Position numbers and translations under genes: made by a program
The notes under the pieces: generated by a model
Databases searched by the model: none
What the model saw: only the letters and a program-made list of their open reading frames with translations
Told to the model about the DNA's origin: nothing
Assembly: GCA_963706515.1 (NCBI GenBank)
Contig: CAVPMW010000018.1
Coordinates: forward strand, 124,001 to 188,000
Length of the DNA stretch: 64,000 bases
Reading direction: 5' to 3'
From: CAVPMW01 sp963706515
GTDB taxonomy: Bacteria; Chloroflexota; Anaerolineae; Anaerolineales; UBA4823
Shown: in pieces, positions 45,380 to 54,645 of the stretch
How the letters are laid out: the number at the start of each line of letters is the position of its first letter
How positions within the stretch are numbered: the stretch's first letter is position 1

Positions 45380-46221
45380 GACCGTGCTATCGGATACGCG
45401 CCCAAATGTGATCAAGCCTGCCAAAGATGCGCCGGCTCCAGCGCAATCCACTCCTACAAAGGAGAATACCCTTCCCACTTTGGGGGCTTTGAAACAGACC
45501 TATCGCAGCCCGGCTGCCTCCATAACGATCTGGGTCGCCTTGATCCTGATCGGGGGCGCGGCCATGTTTGTGTCTCTAATTTACGGGTTCCTGCGAGCAT
45601 ACCAGGCGCTCAACCTGCACGGCCCTGCGGCTGTGCTGCCTTGGAGCCAAACCTGGTTCCTGTTGCCCTGGTCACTGCCGTGGTGTTTATCCTGCTGATC
45701 CTGGTGCGCATCCGGCTCAGCAGCCCGTTCGTCGCCGTGTACAAGGGAGGGTAATCATTCGCCGCGGCTTGTGGCGAACGCAGCGCCTGCTATGGATGCA
45801 GATCGCAGGGATCTCAACCGAAATCATCGAGGAAGTGTTCATGAAACGGGTGGTGCGCACCTACCAGCTGACCCGCATATTCCCGAACGTGGGAAAACCG
45901 ATATCCTTGCCCAATTCGGTCGAAGGGCTGCCTGAGCTTACCTCCCAGCTCAAAGCCAGCTTGTATCCCCGCTTGCTGCCCAGTCTGAAAGATAATTTTC
46001 ACTCCGGGCAGTGGTTGTATTTCGGTCCCATAGGCATCCAATCCCAGGCTTTGCGCTGTCAAGCCCAGACGATCCCCTGGGAGAAAATAAAACAGATCCG
46101 TGTCCACGGCGGCGATCTTTTGATCGAGCTCAGCCCGCAAGGGCTGCGGCACTACCCGCTGGGTAAGATTCCAAATGTGGAACTACTCTTGCAACTAATA
46201 GGCGAGAATGTCAGAATCTAA
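45357..46221 (+). CDS. Membrane protein with PH-like C-terminal domain (two frameshifts)
   Basis: Two membrane helices (SITIWVALILIGGAAMFVSL; after repair LVPVALVTAVVFILLILVRI) are followed by a 150-residue cytosolic domain (GLWRTQRLLWMQIAGISTEI ... IGIQSQALRCQAQTIPWEKI) resembling the bacterial PH-like DUF6585 type. A T is missing near 45641 and a G near 45751; both lie in short homopolymers. The start is uncertain: ATG 45357 overlaps the previous gene, GTG 45384 does not. Function unknown. Confidence 0.6.
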
Positions 46222-46273
46222 TGCACTTCTGGACCTGGCGAATTCTATCTTGAAACTGGTGACCTAAATAACT

Positions 46274-48803
46274 ATGGCTAAATCTCCGTTTTCCCGTCCT
46301 CATCTGTTCGTGATTTCAACCATCTTATTGATTGCCCTGGTCCTGGCAGCCTGCCAGAATCTAATCCCGCCTACCCAGGAACAAGTAGCACAGACCCCCG
46401 CGGTGGAGGAAGATTTACCGACCGCAGAGCCATTGGCGCCAGCCCAAAAAACCGAGGTAACCTTCCAGGTTCAAGTCCCAGAAAATACCCCTGAAGGTAC
46501 AGGCGTATTTTTGGTCTTGTTAGACGAAGTAACCGGTCTCTCCTTGAACGCCGAGAGCTACCCAATGGAGTCCACGGATACCGCTGGAATTTATAGCTTG
46601 AGCCTGCCATTCCCCCTGGGAGCAGCGGTCACCTATCGCTATGAGCGCCAGGCAGACGGGGTCAACGTAGCCGAGCACAGCTCAGATGGGCGACCCGTAC
46701 GCTACCGGATCTATCATGTGGAAGGTCCCGGAGAGGTAAAGGACGTCGTCAGCCGCTGGACGGATACTGAGTTCGTCGGACCTGCTGGCAGAATTATGGG
46801 TCAGATTAAAGATCAGGAAAGCGGAGAAGGGATTCCCCAGCTGCTGGTCACCGCCGGTGGGATGCAGACCCAGACCTCCTCCGATGGATCTTTCATCCTC
46901 GAAGGTCTACCGCCCGGCACACACAACCTGGTGGCTTATGCCCTGGATGGGACTTACCGTACTTTCCAGCAAGGGGCAACAGTGGCAGCAGACTCCACCA
47001 CACCGGCGCAGATCACGATGCAGCAGGCTCCGCTGGTGAATGTGATCTTCAGCGTAAAGTTCCCTGAAGGCACTCCTCCTGCGGTGCCAGTCCGCCTGGC
47101 TGGCAACCTGATCCAGCTCGGAAACACTTTCGCCAGTCTCGACGGCGGTGTGAGCACCGAGGCAACCCGGATGCCGGTACTCGACCCTCTGCCGGATGGT
47201 ACCTATAACCTTTCCCTGAATTTACCAGCTGGCGCATATTTGAGCTATAAATATACTCTTGGAGATGGCTTCTGGAATGCCGAACACAATGCGGATGGCG
47301 CATTCAACCTGCGCCAGGTAGTCGTGCCTGACCAGGATACGCTCATCGAGGACAAAAGTTGAGACCTGGCAGGTTGGCAAGAACGGGCCGCTGGTATTTT
47401 CGGTCAATGTTCCTGCCGACACTCCCCCCGGCGATGTTATCACTTTACAGCTAAACCCGGCTTTCGGTTGGATGCAGCCAATTCCGATGTGGCGCTTGAG
47501 TGATTCTCGCTGGGCGTATTTTCTTTACAGTCCCCTTAACCTGCCTGGCGACCTGGCTTACCGCTACTGCCGGAACAGCCAATGCGGCGTTGCAGATGAC
47601 AGTGCAACAGCTGGCCCCGATAGCCCCGGCAGAAGCGTGACCCCCGCGGAAGGTCAGCAGATCATCGAAGATCAAATCGAGAGCTGGTCCCAATGGGGGA
47701 ACTCTGCGGAGATCCTACCGATCGTGGAGAATATCCTGCCGTGTAAGTTCTTTGCCAATGGGATCGAATTCGAACCGGCATACCATCCATCCTGGCAAGC
47801 TAAAATTCCGGCTGCCCTGGATTCTCTCCGAGAGCTGGGCGCCAACTGGGTAGTACTCAGCCCTACATGGACCTATACCATCAATTCATTGCCTATCCTG
47901 CAGCAAGTAGCCGGGAGAGATGCATTGTGGCAAGATATCAGCGACCAAATCCAGCAGGGCAAGCTGCGCGGGTTCAATACCGCCATCTACCCACAACCCG
48001 GATTCTTGATGGATCCGACAGAATGGTGGCAAACCGCACCCCGCGATTTCGGTTGGTGGCTGGTGTGGTTTGAGCAATATCAAAATTTCATCCTGCATCA
48101 CGCCGATCTGGCGCAGCGTAACCAGGCTGCAGCCTTGATCATCGGCGGTGGGGATTGGATACTGCCTGCCTTGCCCGGTGGGCGTTTGCCCGATGGATCT
48201 CCCTCCGGCGCGCCGGCAGATGCAGATGCGCGCTGGAAGAACCTGATTGGGGACATTCGCAGCCGCTACAACGGTCCCCTCATCTGGGCTCTACCGATCG
48301 AAAACATTACCGAAGCGCCAGACTTCGTATCCGACGTCGATATGATCTATGTGACAGTGGATACTGCCTTATCTCAAGAGCTCAATGCGCCTCCCGAGGA
48401 TTTAGAGAAAGAGGCAGGCCGGCTGCTGGACATGAAAGTACTGCCGATCCACTACCTGTTCAATAAACCGGTATTGATCTCGCTGGAGTATCCTTCCGCA
48501 GATGGAGCGACCGCCGGCTGTGTGATCGATGGACAAGGCTGTGCAGGGCAAGGCGCCCTGACAGCCGGTCAGCCCGACCAGGCGGGTATCACTCTGGACC
48601 TGGAAGAACAAATGGCTGCCTACTCAGCCTGGCTAAACGCGGTCAACGTGCGGGATTGGATTAATGGGATCTACGCAGGCGGATATTATCCCCCGGCGGC
48701 TCTGCAAGATAAATCCTATTCTGTGCACGGAAAGCAAGTCGAAAGCCTGCTCGAGGGATATTTCCAGAAATGGTCTCCGCCGGCGGCGGACCAACAAAAT
48801 TAA
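46274..48803 (+). CDS. Lipoprotein with starch-binding-like domains and a putative TIM-barrel glycosidase (one frameshift)
   Basis: An 842-residue surface protein after removal of one A from AAAA at 47353-47356. Lipobox LVLAAC (Cys27); a CBM20/48-like domain (about 58-125, TFQVQVPENTPEGTGVFLVL); a carboxypeptidase-regulatory-like domain (about 172-225, GQIKDQESGEGIPQLLVTAG); two more CBM-like domains (about 250-357 and 372-440, both with VNVIFSV/VFSVNVP openings). The C-terminal 370 residues look like a (beta/alpha)8 barrel: LRELGANWVVLSPTWTY, RGFNTAIYPQPGFLMDP, LIIGGGDWILPALPG, YNGPLIWALPIENI, a GH113-like layout. Catalytic residues are not certain. It would bind and perhaps cut glycans at the cell surface. 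Confidence 0.72.
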
Positions 48804-48809
48804 TAAGAA

Positions 48810-48880
48810 TTTCGGAATTAATTCCGAAAACGAGGGGCAGGTGGCGCCAAAGCGCCACCTGCCCCTCGTTTTCGGAGATT
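48810..48880. repeat. Palindromic repeat element between convergent operons
   Basis: Perfect 25-bp arms (48823-48847 and 48852-48876) around CAAA. The arm reads TCCGAAAACGAGGGGCAGG then TGGCGC. A shorter palindrome TTTCGGAATTAATTCCGAAA (48810-48829) overlaps the left edge, as if the TTTTCGGA end had been duplicated. It lies between the lipoprotein gene (plus) and potC (minus) and could terminate both. Related to 18781-18840. Confidence 0.85.
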
Positions 48881-48893
48881 TTCCATTTCAAAT

Positions 48894-49682
48894 CTAGGTT
48901 AACTCCCGCTGCCCTCTCTGGCCAAAACGGCGGAACCACTCTGAAAAAAACACGAGCAAGATGGAAAGGACCATGATGATGGCTGCCAGGGTAACCACCA
49001 GGGGCAGGCGGCTCGGAAAGCGGAGCTGAGAGTAGAGATACACCGGCAATGTGGTCTGGTTCCCGATTAAGAAGAACGCCAATGCAAACTCTTCAAACGA
49101 TGTAGTAAACGAAAGCAAAAAAGCCGATACCAGCGCGGGCATAGCAATGGGGACCGTGACCCGTAAGATCGTCTCCCAATAAGTTGCTCCCAGGTCCATG
49201 GCAGCCTCTTCCAGGCTGGGGTCAAAGCCCGCCAAACGGGCTGCCACAATCAGCATGACGAACGGCAAGTTAATAATCACGTGTCCAAGCCCGACCGTCC
49301 ACAGGGATAAAGGCATCCCCAAAACGTTAAATAAGATCAGCAAGCCGACTGCCAGAACGACATAGGGAATTACCAGGGGAAGAGAAGCCACACCCAGGAA
49401 AGCATTCTTCCCAGGAAAATTGAAACGAGTGATGGCAATCGCCGCCATCGTTCCCAGGATCGTAGCCACCAGCGATGAGCATAGACCTAGAACGATGCTG
49501 TTCCAGGTTGCACCGATCAGCTCGTTCGCTGAGAGCAAACTCTGGTACCAGTGCAGCGTGAATCCTTTCAAGGGAAATGCCAGGACTGGCGAGTTATTGA
49601 AAGAGAACAGGATAAGCAATCCTATCGGCAGGTAAAGAGCCACCACCAGCAGCCAATAATAGGATTGAAGCAGTCTGCGCAT
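48894..49682 (-). CDS. potC: Spermidine/putrescine ABC transporter permease PotC
   Basis: A 262-residue inner-membrane permease with six helices and the ABC-contact EAA loop (EEAAMDLGATYWETILRVTV, then PIAMPALVSAF). The best overall fit is PotC (YLPIGLLILFSFNNSPVLAF, FTLHWYQSLL). Its start shares one base with the potB stop. Last gene of the lrp-pot operon. Confidence 0.92.
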   Translation of the reverse strand: MRRLLQSYYWLLVVALYLPIGLLILFSFNNSPVLAFPLKGFTLHWYQSLLSANELIGATWNSIVLGLCSSLVATILGTMAAIAITRFNFPGKNAFLGVASLPLVIPYVVLAVGLLILFNVLGMPLSLWTVGLGHVIINLPFVMLIVAARLAGFDPSLEEAAMDLGATYWETILRVTVPIAMPALVSAFLLSFTTSFEEFALAFFLIGNQTTLPVYLYSQLRFPSRLPLVVTLAAIIMVLSILLVFFSEWFRRFGQRGQRELT

Positions 49683-50533
49683 TACATCCCTGCCAGGTCA
49701 GACATGCGCCCAACACGGCTGAAGAGAGCCAGGAAGATGAGCACGAACACCAGCATCACCACGCTCATCAGGGCTCCCATTGGCCAGTTGAGCGCCCTCA
49801 CGAATTGATCCTGAATGGCATTCCCATACATCGAGCCGGTCACTCCGCCGACCAGATCTGGGGTCACCCATTCACCCAGGGTTGGGATAAAGACGATAAA
49901 GAAAGCGGCGATGACCCCGGGCATGCTAAGCGGAAAAGTTACCCGTAAAAACGTTCTCCAGGGAGGGCTGCCTAAATCCGAGGCCGCTTCTAGCAGGCTG
50001 GGATCCATTCGTAGCAAGGCGGCATATATCGGCAGAATTACAAACGGAATCCATGTATACACCAGCGTAATAATGACGGCAGCCGGGGTATAAAGCAAGA
50101 TCGGCTTTGTCTCATGGACAATGCCAAGCGCGCTCAATACCAGGTTCAGCAGTCCGCCAGAGCTGAGCATAATCTTCCAGGCGAGGATGCGCAGGAGGTA
50201 GCTGGTCCAGGCGGGGATGAGCAGGACGGTCAGCATGATCAGCCTGCGCGGCCCGGCACGGTATGCCAGGAAGTATGCCACAGGGTAAGAGAACAAGATG
50301 GCGAAGAAAGCGGTTTCAAGCGAGATCAGGAACGATCGCCAGAGCAAACCATGATAGGCAGTCGTGGCGAGATATTGTCGGTAATGGTCCAGGGTAAAAA
50401 TCTCGCGCTGGGCGCCAAAAGTACCTGCGCGCAGGCTGAAGATAGACATATCTACCAGTGGGACGACGAAAAACACTGCCAGCACCAAGACAGGCAGTGA
50501 AATCAATATCGCCGGACGAAGATATTTTCTCAC
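49682..50533 (-). CDS. potB: Spermidine/putrescine ABC transporter permease PotB
   Basis: A 283-residue permease: FTLDHYRQYLATTAYHGLLW, an EAA loop LLEAASDLGSPPWRTFLRVT and PTLGEWVTPDLVGGVTGSMY, characteristic of PotB. Its start overlaps the potD stop by 4 bases. Confidence 0.93.
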   Translation of the reverse strand: MRKYLRPAILISLPVLVLAVFFVVPLVDMSIFSLRAGTFGAQREIFTLDHYRQYLATTAYHGLLWRSFLISLETAFFAILFSYPVAYFLAYRAGPRRLIMLTVLLIPAWTSYLLRILAWKIMLSSGGLLNLVLSALGIVHETKPILLYTPAAVIITLVYTWIPFVILPIYAALLRMDPSLLEAASDLGSPPWRTFLRVTFPLSMPGVIAAFFIVFIPTLGEWVTPDLVGGVTGSMYGNAIQDQFVRALNWPMGALMSVVMLVFVLIFLALFSRVGRMSDLAGM

Positions 50534-51741
50534 TGAGAGGCTTTTACCTCGCTCCAGACATCGCTCATCATCTGGCGTAGGTCATTCGAGATGGATTGGT
50601 AAAATTTGGTGTGATCCAATACTGCCGGGTCATCCGTGTGCATAGCTTCTATCACCGGAGGATCAATTAACGGGAGCGCTTGGCGATTGGATACCCCATA
50701 GTAGTATTCGTTGGCATAATTAGCCATAGATTGGGGGTCGAGCAGGGCATCGATATATTCGTACGCCAGGTCGACATTTTTGGCATTTTTTGGAATGACA
50801 TACCCGCAGACGTATCCCAGACGGCCCTCCTTGGGCTCGATATACTCGACCGGCACTCCCTGATCCCTGAGAAGCACGTAGGCATCATTCCAGGCATTTC
50901 CAACCACGGAAACATCACCAGTTGCCACGAGCTGCACAGGCTCAGTATAGTCCGTCCAGTATTTAAGCAGGTTGGGCTTGAGGTCGATCAGCTTCTGCTT
51001 GATCTGATCCCGCTGTTCTGGGGTGACATTGTAGGGATCAATACCCAGAGCCGTAGCAGCAACCATCCAGGCTGTCTCGGCTGAATCAAAAATGGACACC
51101 TTTCCCTTATATTGGGGATCCCATAAATCAGCCCACGACTCGGGAACCTTTGACACCTTATCGGTGCGCACCAGGATCGACTCGTAGCCCCAATCCCAGG
51201 GAACGAAGTACTGCTTTCCATTAAACTCACCGTACTTAGCGAGGCGAGGATCCACACCAGGCCAGTTCTTCAAACGCGAGGTATCGATCGGTTGGAGCAG
51301 ATCCCCATCGACGTACTGCTGCAGCCAGGAATTGCAAGGATGTAAAAGATCCACCTGGAATCCACTTTGGATCTTTGCCAGTGCTTCTGCGTCATCGGCG
51401 AAGAATGAAAAATCGACTTTGACATCCGGAAATTTGTCCGCAAACGGTTTCCAGAACTCTGGGGCTTCATCTCCGGACCAATCCAGCACAGTCAAAGGAC
51501 CCTTATAAGCCTCGGCGGAAGTCGGCTGAGGGGCTGGGGTATTGCTCTCCGGCTGTAATGGGACAGCCGTGTTTGGCTGCGTAGCTGCCAGAGGCTGCGT
51601 AGCTGCCAAAGGCTGGGTAGGGGCTGCTGTAATCACGGGCGGGGGTTGGGTCGGTGCAGGAGAGCCTGCACAGGCAGAGAGCATCCCGACCAAAAACAAA
51701 CTAAGGGTCACTACCGAAAATAGCTTGATTTTTAATGTCAT
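50530..51741 (-). CDS. potD: Polyamine-binding lipoprotein PotD
   Basis: A 403-residue solute-binding protein. Signal peptide and lipobox MLSAC (Cys24), a Pro/Thr/Gln linker with a repeated TQPLAA (about 35-75), then the PotD fold: GPLTVLDWSGDEAPEFWKPF, VDLLHPCNSWLQQYVDGDLL, FVPWDWGYESILVRTDKV and VIPKNAKNVDLAYEYIDALL. It would capture spermidine or putrescine outside the membrane. The gap to potA is two bases. Confidence 0.94.
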   Translation of the reverse strand: MTLKIKLFSVVTLSLFLVGMLSACAGSPAPTQPPPVITAAPTQPLAATQPLAATQPNTAVPLQPESNTPAPQPTSAEAYKGPLTVLDWSGDEAPEFWKPFADKFPDVKVDFSFFADDAEALAKIQSGFQVDLLHPCNSWLQQYVDGDLLQPIDTSRLKNWPGVDPRLAKYGEFNGKQYFVPWDWGYESILVRTDKVSKVPESWADLWDPQYKGKVSIFDSAETAWMVAATALGIDPYNVTPEQRDQIKQKLIDLKPNLLKYWTDYTEPVQLVATGDVSVVGNAWNDAYVLLRDQGVPVEYIEPKEGRLGYVCGYVIPKNAKNVDLAYEYIDALLDPQSMANYANEYYYGVSNRQALPLIDPPVIEAMHTDDPAVLDHTKFYQSISNDLRQMMSDVWSEVKASQ

Positions 51742-51743
51742 GC

Positions 51744-52865
51744 TTACTCCTTTAACACGCGTGCATATCGGGTATCCCAGGAAACGATCACCTGGTCACC
51801 GAGCTGGAAGCGGGTTTCAGTGCCATCCAAATTCTGCAAGCGGGCTACGAGGTGCAGATCATCTTCGATCTGAACTTCGTAGCGGGTATCTGTCCCCAGG
51901 TACAAAACCTTTTCAATCTTCCCCGGCAGGTGGACCGCCGAATTGTTTTTCCGAGAACCATTCACCGTTATGTGGATTTTTTCAGGCCGGATCGAAAGGA
52001 CTGCCTGCGCCCCGACGCCGAGCTCTGTTTGGATCTGGTCCACCGGTAGGAAAATCTCTCTCCCGATGCGCACCTCGGCTGGCTCCCCCACTTTTTCCAC
52101 CCGGGCAGCTAACAAATTCGTCTCACCAATAAAATCAGCTACAAAACGATCGATGGGTTTCTCGTATATCTCGACAGGAGTGCCGATTTGCAGCACAACT
52201 CCGTGATCCATCACGGCGATGCGATCAGACATGGTTAATGCTTCTTCCTGGTCGTGGGTAACGTAAACAAACGAAATTCCGAGGCGATGCTGGAGGGCTT
52301 TCAGCTCAATTTGCATGGCTTTGCGCAGCTTAAGATCAAGCGCCCCGAGGGGTTCATCCAGGAGGAGCACCTTTGGTTGGCGCACCAGCGCCCTGGCGAG
52401 CGCCACTCGCTGCTGCTGCCCGCCGGAGAGCTGGTTGGGTCGGCGGTTCTCGAGCTTGGGCAGCTGCACCAGCTCTAATACTTCAATCACCCGCTTGTGC
52501 TTCTCGGCAGCCGGCAGGCGCAGCATATCCAGACCGAAGGCAACGTTCTGGTACACATTCATATGCGGGAAGAGGGCATATTGTTGAAACACCATATTCA
52601 CCGGTCGCCTGTATGGCGGCGTCAGAGTCTGGTCTACTCCGTCGATGATGATTTGACCTGCATCGGGCATCTCAAAACCGGCCAGCATCCGTAACGTGGT
52701 CGTCTTTCCACAGCCGCTGGGTCCCAGCAGCGAGAAGAATTCACCGGTGAATACCTGGAGGGAGATGTGATCGACTGCGCTTACCGGACCGAACTTCTTA
52801 AGCACATCCCTCAGCTCGATGATCGGAGAGCCCGCGAGGCGTTTTCCCAGGGTTTCTAGTTCCAG
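51744..52865 (-). CDS. potA: Polyamine ABC transporter ATPase PotA, probable CTG start
   Basis: An ABC ATPase with TOBE domain. Walker A GPSGCGKTTT, Q loop FQQYALFPHM, signature LSGGQQQRVALARAL, Walker B LLLDEPLGALD and switch VTHDQEEA are intact. The first ATG-like start in frame is GTG 52805, but this cuts off the first beta strand. The frame upstream reads SPIIELRDV, the normal PotA start, and opens with CTG at 52865-52863, preceded by GGGGAGG eight bases away and two bases after the lrp stop. I therefore give 52865 as the likely start. Confidence 0.88.
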   Translation of the reverse strand: MELETLGKRLAGSPIIELRDVLKKFGPVSAVDHISLQVFTGEFFSLLGPSGCGKTTTLRMLAGFEMPDAGQIIIDGVDQTLTPPYRRPVNMVFQQYALFPHMNVYQNVAFGLDMLRLPAAEKHKRVIEVLELVQLPKLENRRPNQLSGGQQQRVALARALVRQPKVLLLDEPLGALDLKLRKAMQIELKALQHRLGISFVYVTHDQEEALTMSDRIAVMDHGVVLQIGTPVEIYEKPIDRFVADFIGETNLLAARVEKVGEPAEVRIGREIFLPVDQIQTELGVGAQAVLSIRPEKIHITVNGSRKNNSAVHLPGKIEKVLYLGTDTRYEVQIEDDLHLVARLQNLDGTETRFQLGDQVIVSWDTRYARVLKE

Positions 52866-52866
52866 C

Positions 52867-53337
52867 TTACAATCCTCCCCCCAGGGTGGGATGGACTTCG
52901 TAATCAGCTTTTATTGTTCGCAAGACCAGGAAGGTATGGATGCCTGACACGCCAGGCACCTTGCGCAGGCTTTGGTTCAAGAAAGTGGTGAGGTGCTGGC
53001 GATCCCGGCACATTACTTCAACGATCAGGTCATACCCTCCGGAAACCATCAACAAATAGCTGACCTCCGGAAAGGCAGCTATTTGCTCGGCAGCTTTCTC
53101 GATCTCAGCCGGCTGGACGGTTATGCCCATCATCGCTGGTGCATCGAATCCGAAATGTGCCGGGTCGACCTGCCCCACGATCTGGATGATTTGCTCGTCC
53201 AACAGGCGATAGACCCGGTTGCGTACAGTCCCTTCCGAGACTCCCAGCTCAGCAGCCATCTCAGTGTAAGGTCTGCGACCATCGCGCTGAAGCATGGCCA
53301 GGATTGCTAAATCCAGTTCATCCATCGCATAATACAT
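52867..53337 (-). CDS. Lrp/AsnC-family regulator
   Basis: A 156-residue feast/famine regulator. The HTH is ILAMLQRDGRRPYTEMAAEL and SEGTVRNRVYRLLDEQIIQI; the C-terminal RAM domain has VSYLLMVSGGYDLIVEVMCR and VPGVSGIHTFLVLRTIK. It is first gene of a unit with potADBC, so a role in polyamine or amino-acid response is likely. Two copies of TGTTTTTCGTAA flank its -10 box, suggesting autoregulation. A second start at ATG 53325 is possible. Confidence 0.9.
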   Translation of the reverse strand: MYYAMDELDLAILAMLQRDGRRPYTEMAAELGVSEGTVRNRVYRLLDEQIIQIVGQVDPAHFGFDAPAMMGITVQPAEIEKAAEQIAAFPEVSYLLMVSGGYDLIVEVMCRDRQHLTTFLNQSLRKVPGVSGIHTFLVLRTIKADYEVHPTLGGGL

Positions 53338-53338
53338 A

Positions 53339-53389
53339 TGTTTTTCGTAACCGAGGCTTGATTATATATTGTTTTTCGTAATTAATCAA
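53339..53389 (-). promoter_or_regulatory. Promoter of lrp-pot with two TGTTTTTCGTAA boxes
   Basis: Reading leftwards, TTGATT (53389-53384), 17 bases and TATAAT (53366-53361). On the plus strand TGTTTTTCGTAA occurs at 53339-53350 and 53370-53381, 31 bases apart, about three helical turns. One copy is in the promoter spacer and one at the start codon, so a bound dimer pair or loop would block transcription. Confidence 0.65.
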
Positions 53390-53580
53390 TTTTTAGCAGG
53401 TTATTCAAGATGAATCCAATATTCCAGGTAAATAACACAAAATTGGGGCAAACTGCGGTTCCAAGATCATATATAATTCAAATTAGCCTTGGTGAACTAA
53501 AAATTTAGCCAAAATTTACCCCAGGGAGCGCAATTCAGGCGAGCTTAACATGTTACAATACCGTTTATTCCACTGCAGGG

Positions 53581-53586
53581 TATAAT
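53581..53586 (+). promoter_or_regulatory. -10 element of the membrane protein at 53595 (leaderless)
   Basis: TATAAT at 53581-53586, eight bases before ATG 53595 (an ATG at 53592 is also in frame). The 250 bases before it hold the lrp control region and an AT-rich stretch with no gene. Confidence 0.5.
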
Positions 53587-53594
53587 ATGAAATG

Positions 53595-54092
53595 ATGGAG
53601 AAACAAGCCCCCCCGCCTCAAATCGAAGCAATTGAGCCATCCGATATACTCCCGGATGAATCCCTGGAAGAATTAAAGGAAGAAGCCAGGGAACTGACCC
53701 CCAGTCAGAAACGGCTGATCATCATTTTGATCGTCGTCGGGGTGATTTTCACCCTGTTGCTCCTTGGGGCGACCATATATCTATTAGGGCATCCTGCAAA
53801 TGCAGCCGTTGTGCGGGATGTAATGATCATCTACATGGGCTTTTTCATGCTCCTCAATGGAATTGTATTGATCATACTGATGGTACAATTAGCGCGGCTG
53901 ATTAATCTCTTGAACAACGAGGTAAGGCCGATCCTGGACTCGACCAACGAAGCTATCAGCAACCTGCGCGGCACTACGCAATTCTTATCGGATAATCTGA
54001 CTGAGCCAGTGATCAAGCTCAACCAATATATGGCTGCGATGACCGAGCTTTTCAAGAGCTTCGGTTTAATCCGTCGAAAACCTCGACGGTAA
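53595..54092 (+). CDS. Two-helix membrane protein with coiled coil
   Basis: A 165-residue protein with an acidic N-terminus (LPDESLEELKEEARELTPSQ), two membrane helices (LIIILIVVGVIFTLLLLGAT; VMIIYMGFFMLLNGIVLIIL) and a DUF948-like coiled segment (LINLLNNEVRPILDSTNEAI, LRGTTQFLSDNLTEPVIKLN). It is followed by a YtxH-like gene; DUF948 and YtxH proteins are often neighbours in envelope-stress loci. Function unknown. Confidence 0.7.
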   Translation: MEKQAPPPQIEAIEPSDILPDESLEELKEEARELTPSQKRLIIILIVVGVIFTLLLLGATIYLLGHPANAAVVRDVMIIYMGFFMLLNGIVLIILMVQLARLINLLNNEVRPILDSTNEAISNLRGTTQFLSDNLTEPVIKLNQYMAAMTELFKSFGLIRRKPRR

Positions 54093-54130
54093 ACTCATAA
54101 AAACAATGAACGTGAAAAGGAGAGTACATC

Positions 54131-54428
54131 ATGGACAATAATAATGCTGCGCTGGGATTTTTTGGCAGCTTCCTGTTAGGCTTCCTCATGGGGGGTCTCA
54201 TTGGCGGCATCGTCGCGTCTGCTGTTCGCACCCCAATCCGGCGAAGAAACACGCGAGATGATCAAAGAGAAGAGCATCGAGATCCGCGATCAGGCGCAAG
54301 AACGCGTAGAAGCAACCGCCGAACAGCTGAGGGTTAAAGCCGATGAGCTCGGCAAGAATATCCGCGAGCGGACTGGCACAACGGTGGTTGTTGAAGAGGC
54401 ACCTGGTTCTACCACAGTCGTCAAGTAA
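54131..54428 (+). CDS. YtxH-like small membrane protein (one frameshift)
   Basis: ATG 54131 with AAAGGAGAG upstream. A Gly-rich membrane segment (FFGSFLLGFLMGGLIGGIVA) runs up to a break near 54219; the next frame continues LFAPQSGEETREMIKEKSIE, the YtxH signature, then a helical tail RDQAQERVEATAEQLRVKAD. About 98 residues after repair. The family is associated with general stress envelopes. Confidence 0.75.
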
Positions 54429-54450
54429 TCCCGATCCTTGTCTATAACGA

Positions 54451-54489
54451 GAAGCAGGTATCAGCCTAGTTGGGGCTGATATCTGCTTC
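54451..54489 (+). terminator. Hairpin terminator after the YtxH gene
   Basis: GAAGCAGGTATCAGCC pairs with GGCTGATATCTGCTTC (one G-T pair) around TAGTTGG, followed by ATTTACATT, a weak U tract. Confidence 0.65.
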
Positions 54490-54498
54490 ATTTACATT

Positions 54499-54550
54499 GG
54501 ACTTACGCAGTTAACTGAGGAATTGCATTTTTCCTTCAACTGCGTAACTC
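54499..54550. repeat. 52-bp inverted-repeat element (best-preserved copy)
   Basis: GGACTTACGCAGTT (54499-54512) and AACTGCGTAACTCC (54537-54550) are inverted with one mismatch in 14. The inner part is GAGGAATTGCATTTTTCC. Related ends occur at 3396-3503 and 61675-61731. GACTTACGCA ends are known from several transposon families, but no transposase is here. Confidence 0.65.
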
Positions 54551-54565
54551 CTATCACTGTAAAAA

Positions 54566-54628
54566 AATCAGGACTTACGCATCTCCGGAAGGTGTGACTT
54601 TCACCTTTCGGTTGCATTAGCCCTGATT
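54566..54628. repeat. Imperfect 63-bp palindrome starting AATCAGGACTTACGCA
   Basis: The left part AATCAGGACTTACGCAT and the right part ATTAGCCCTGATT, with GGAAGGTG and CACCTTTC inside, form an interrupted stem. It shares GGACTTACGCA with the element 60 bases to its left. It also lies just beyond the 3' end of the NAD(P)H-hydrate repair gene and may terminate it. Confidence 0.55.
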
Positions 54629-54645
54629 ATTTTAATTTCAGGAAT

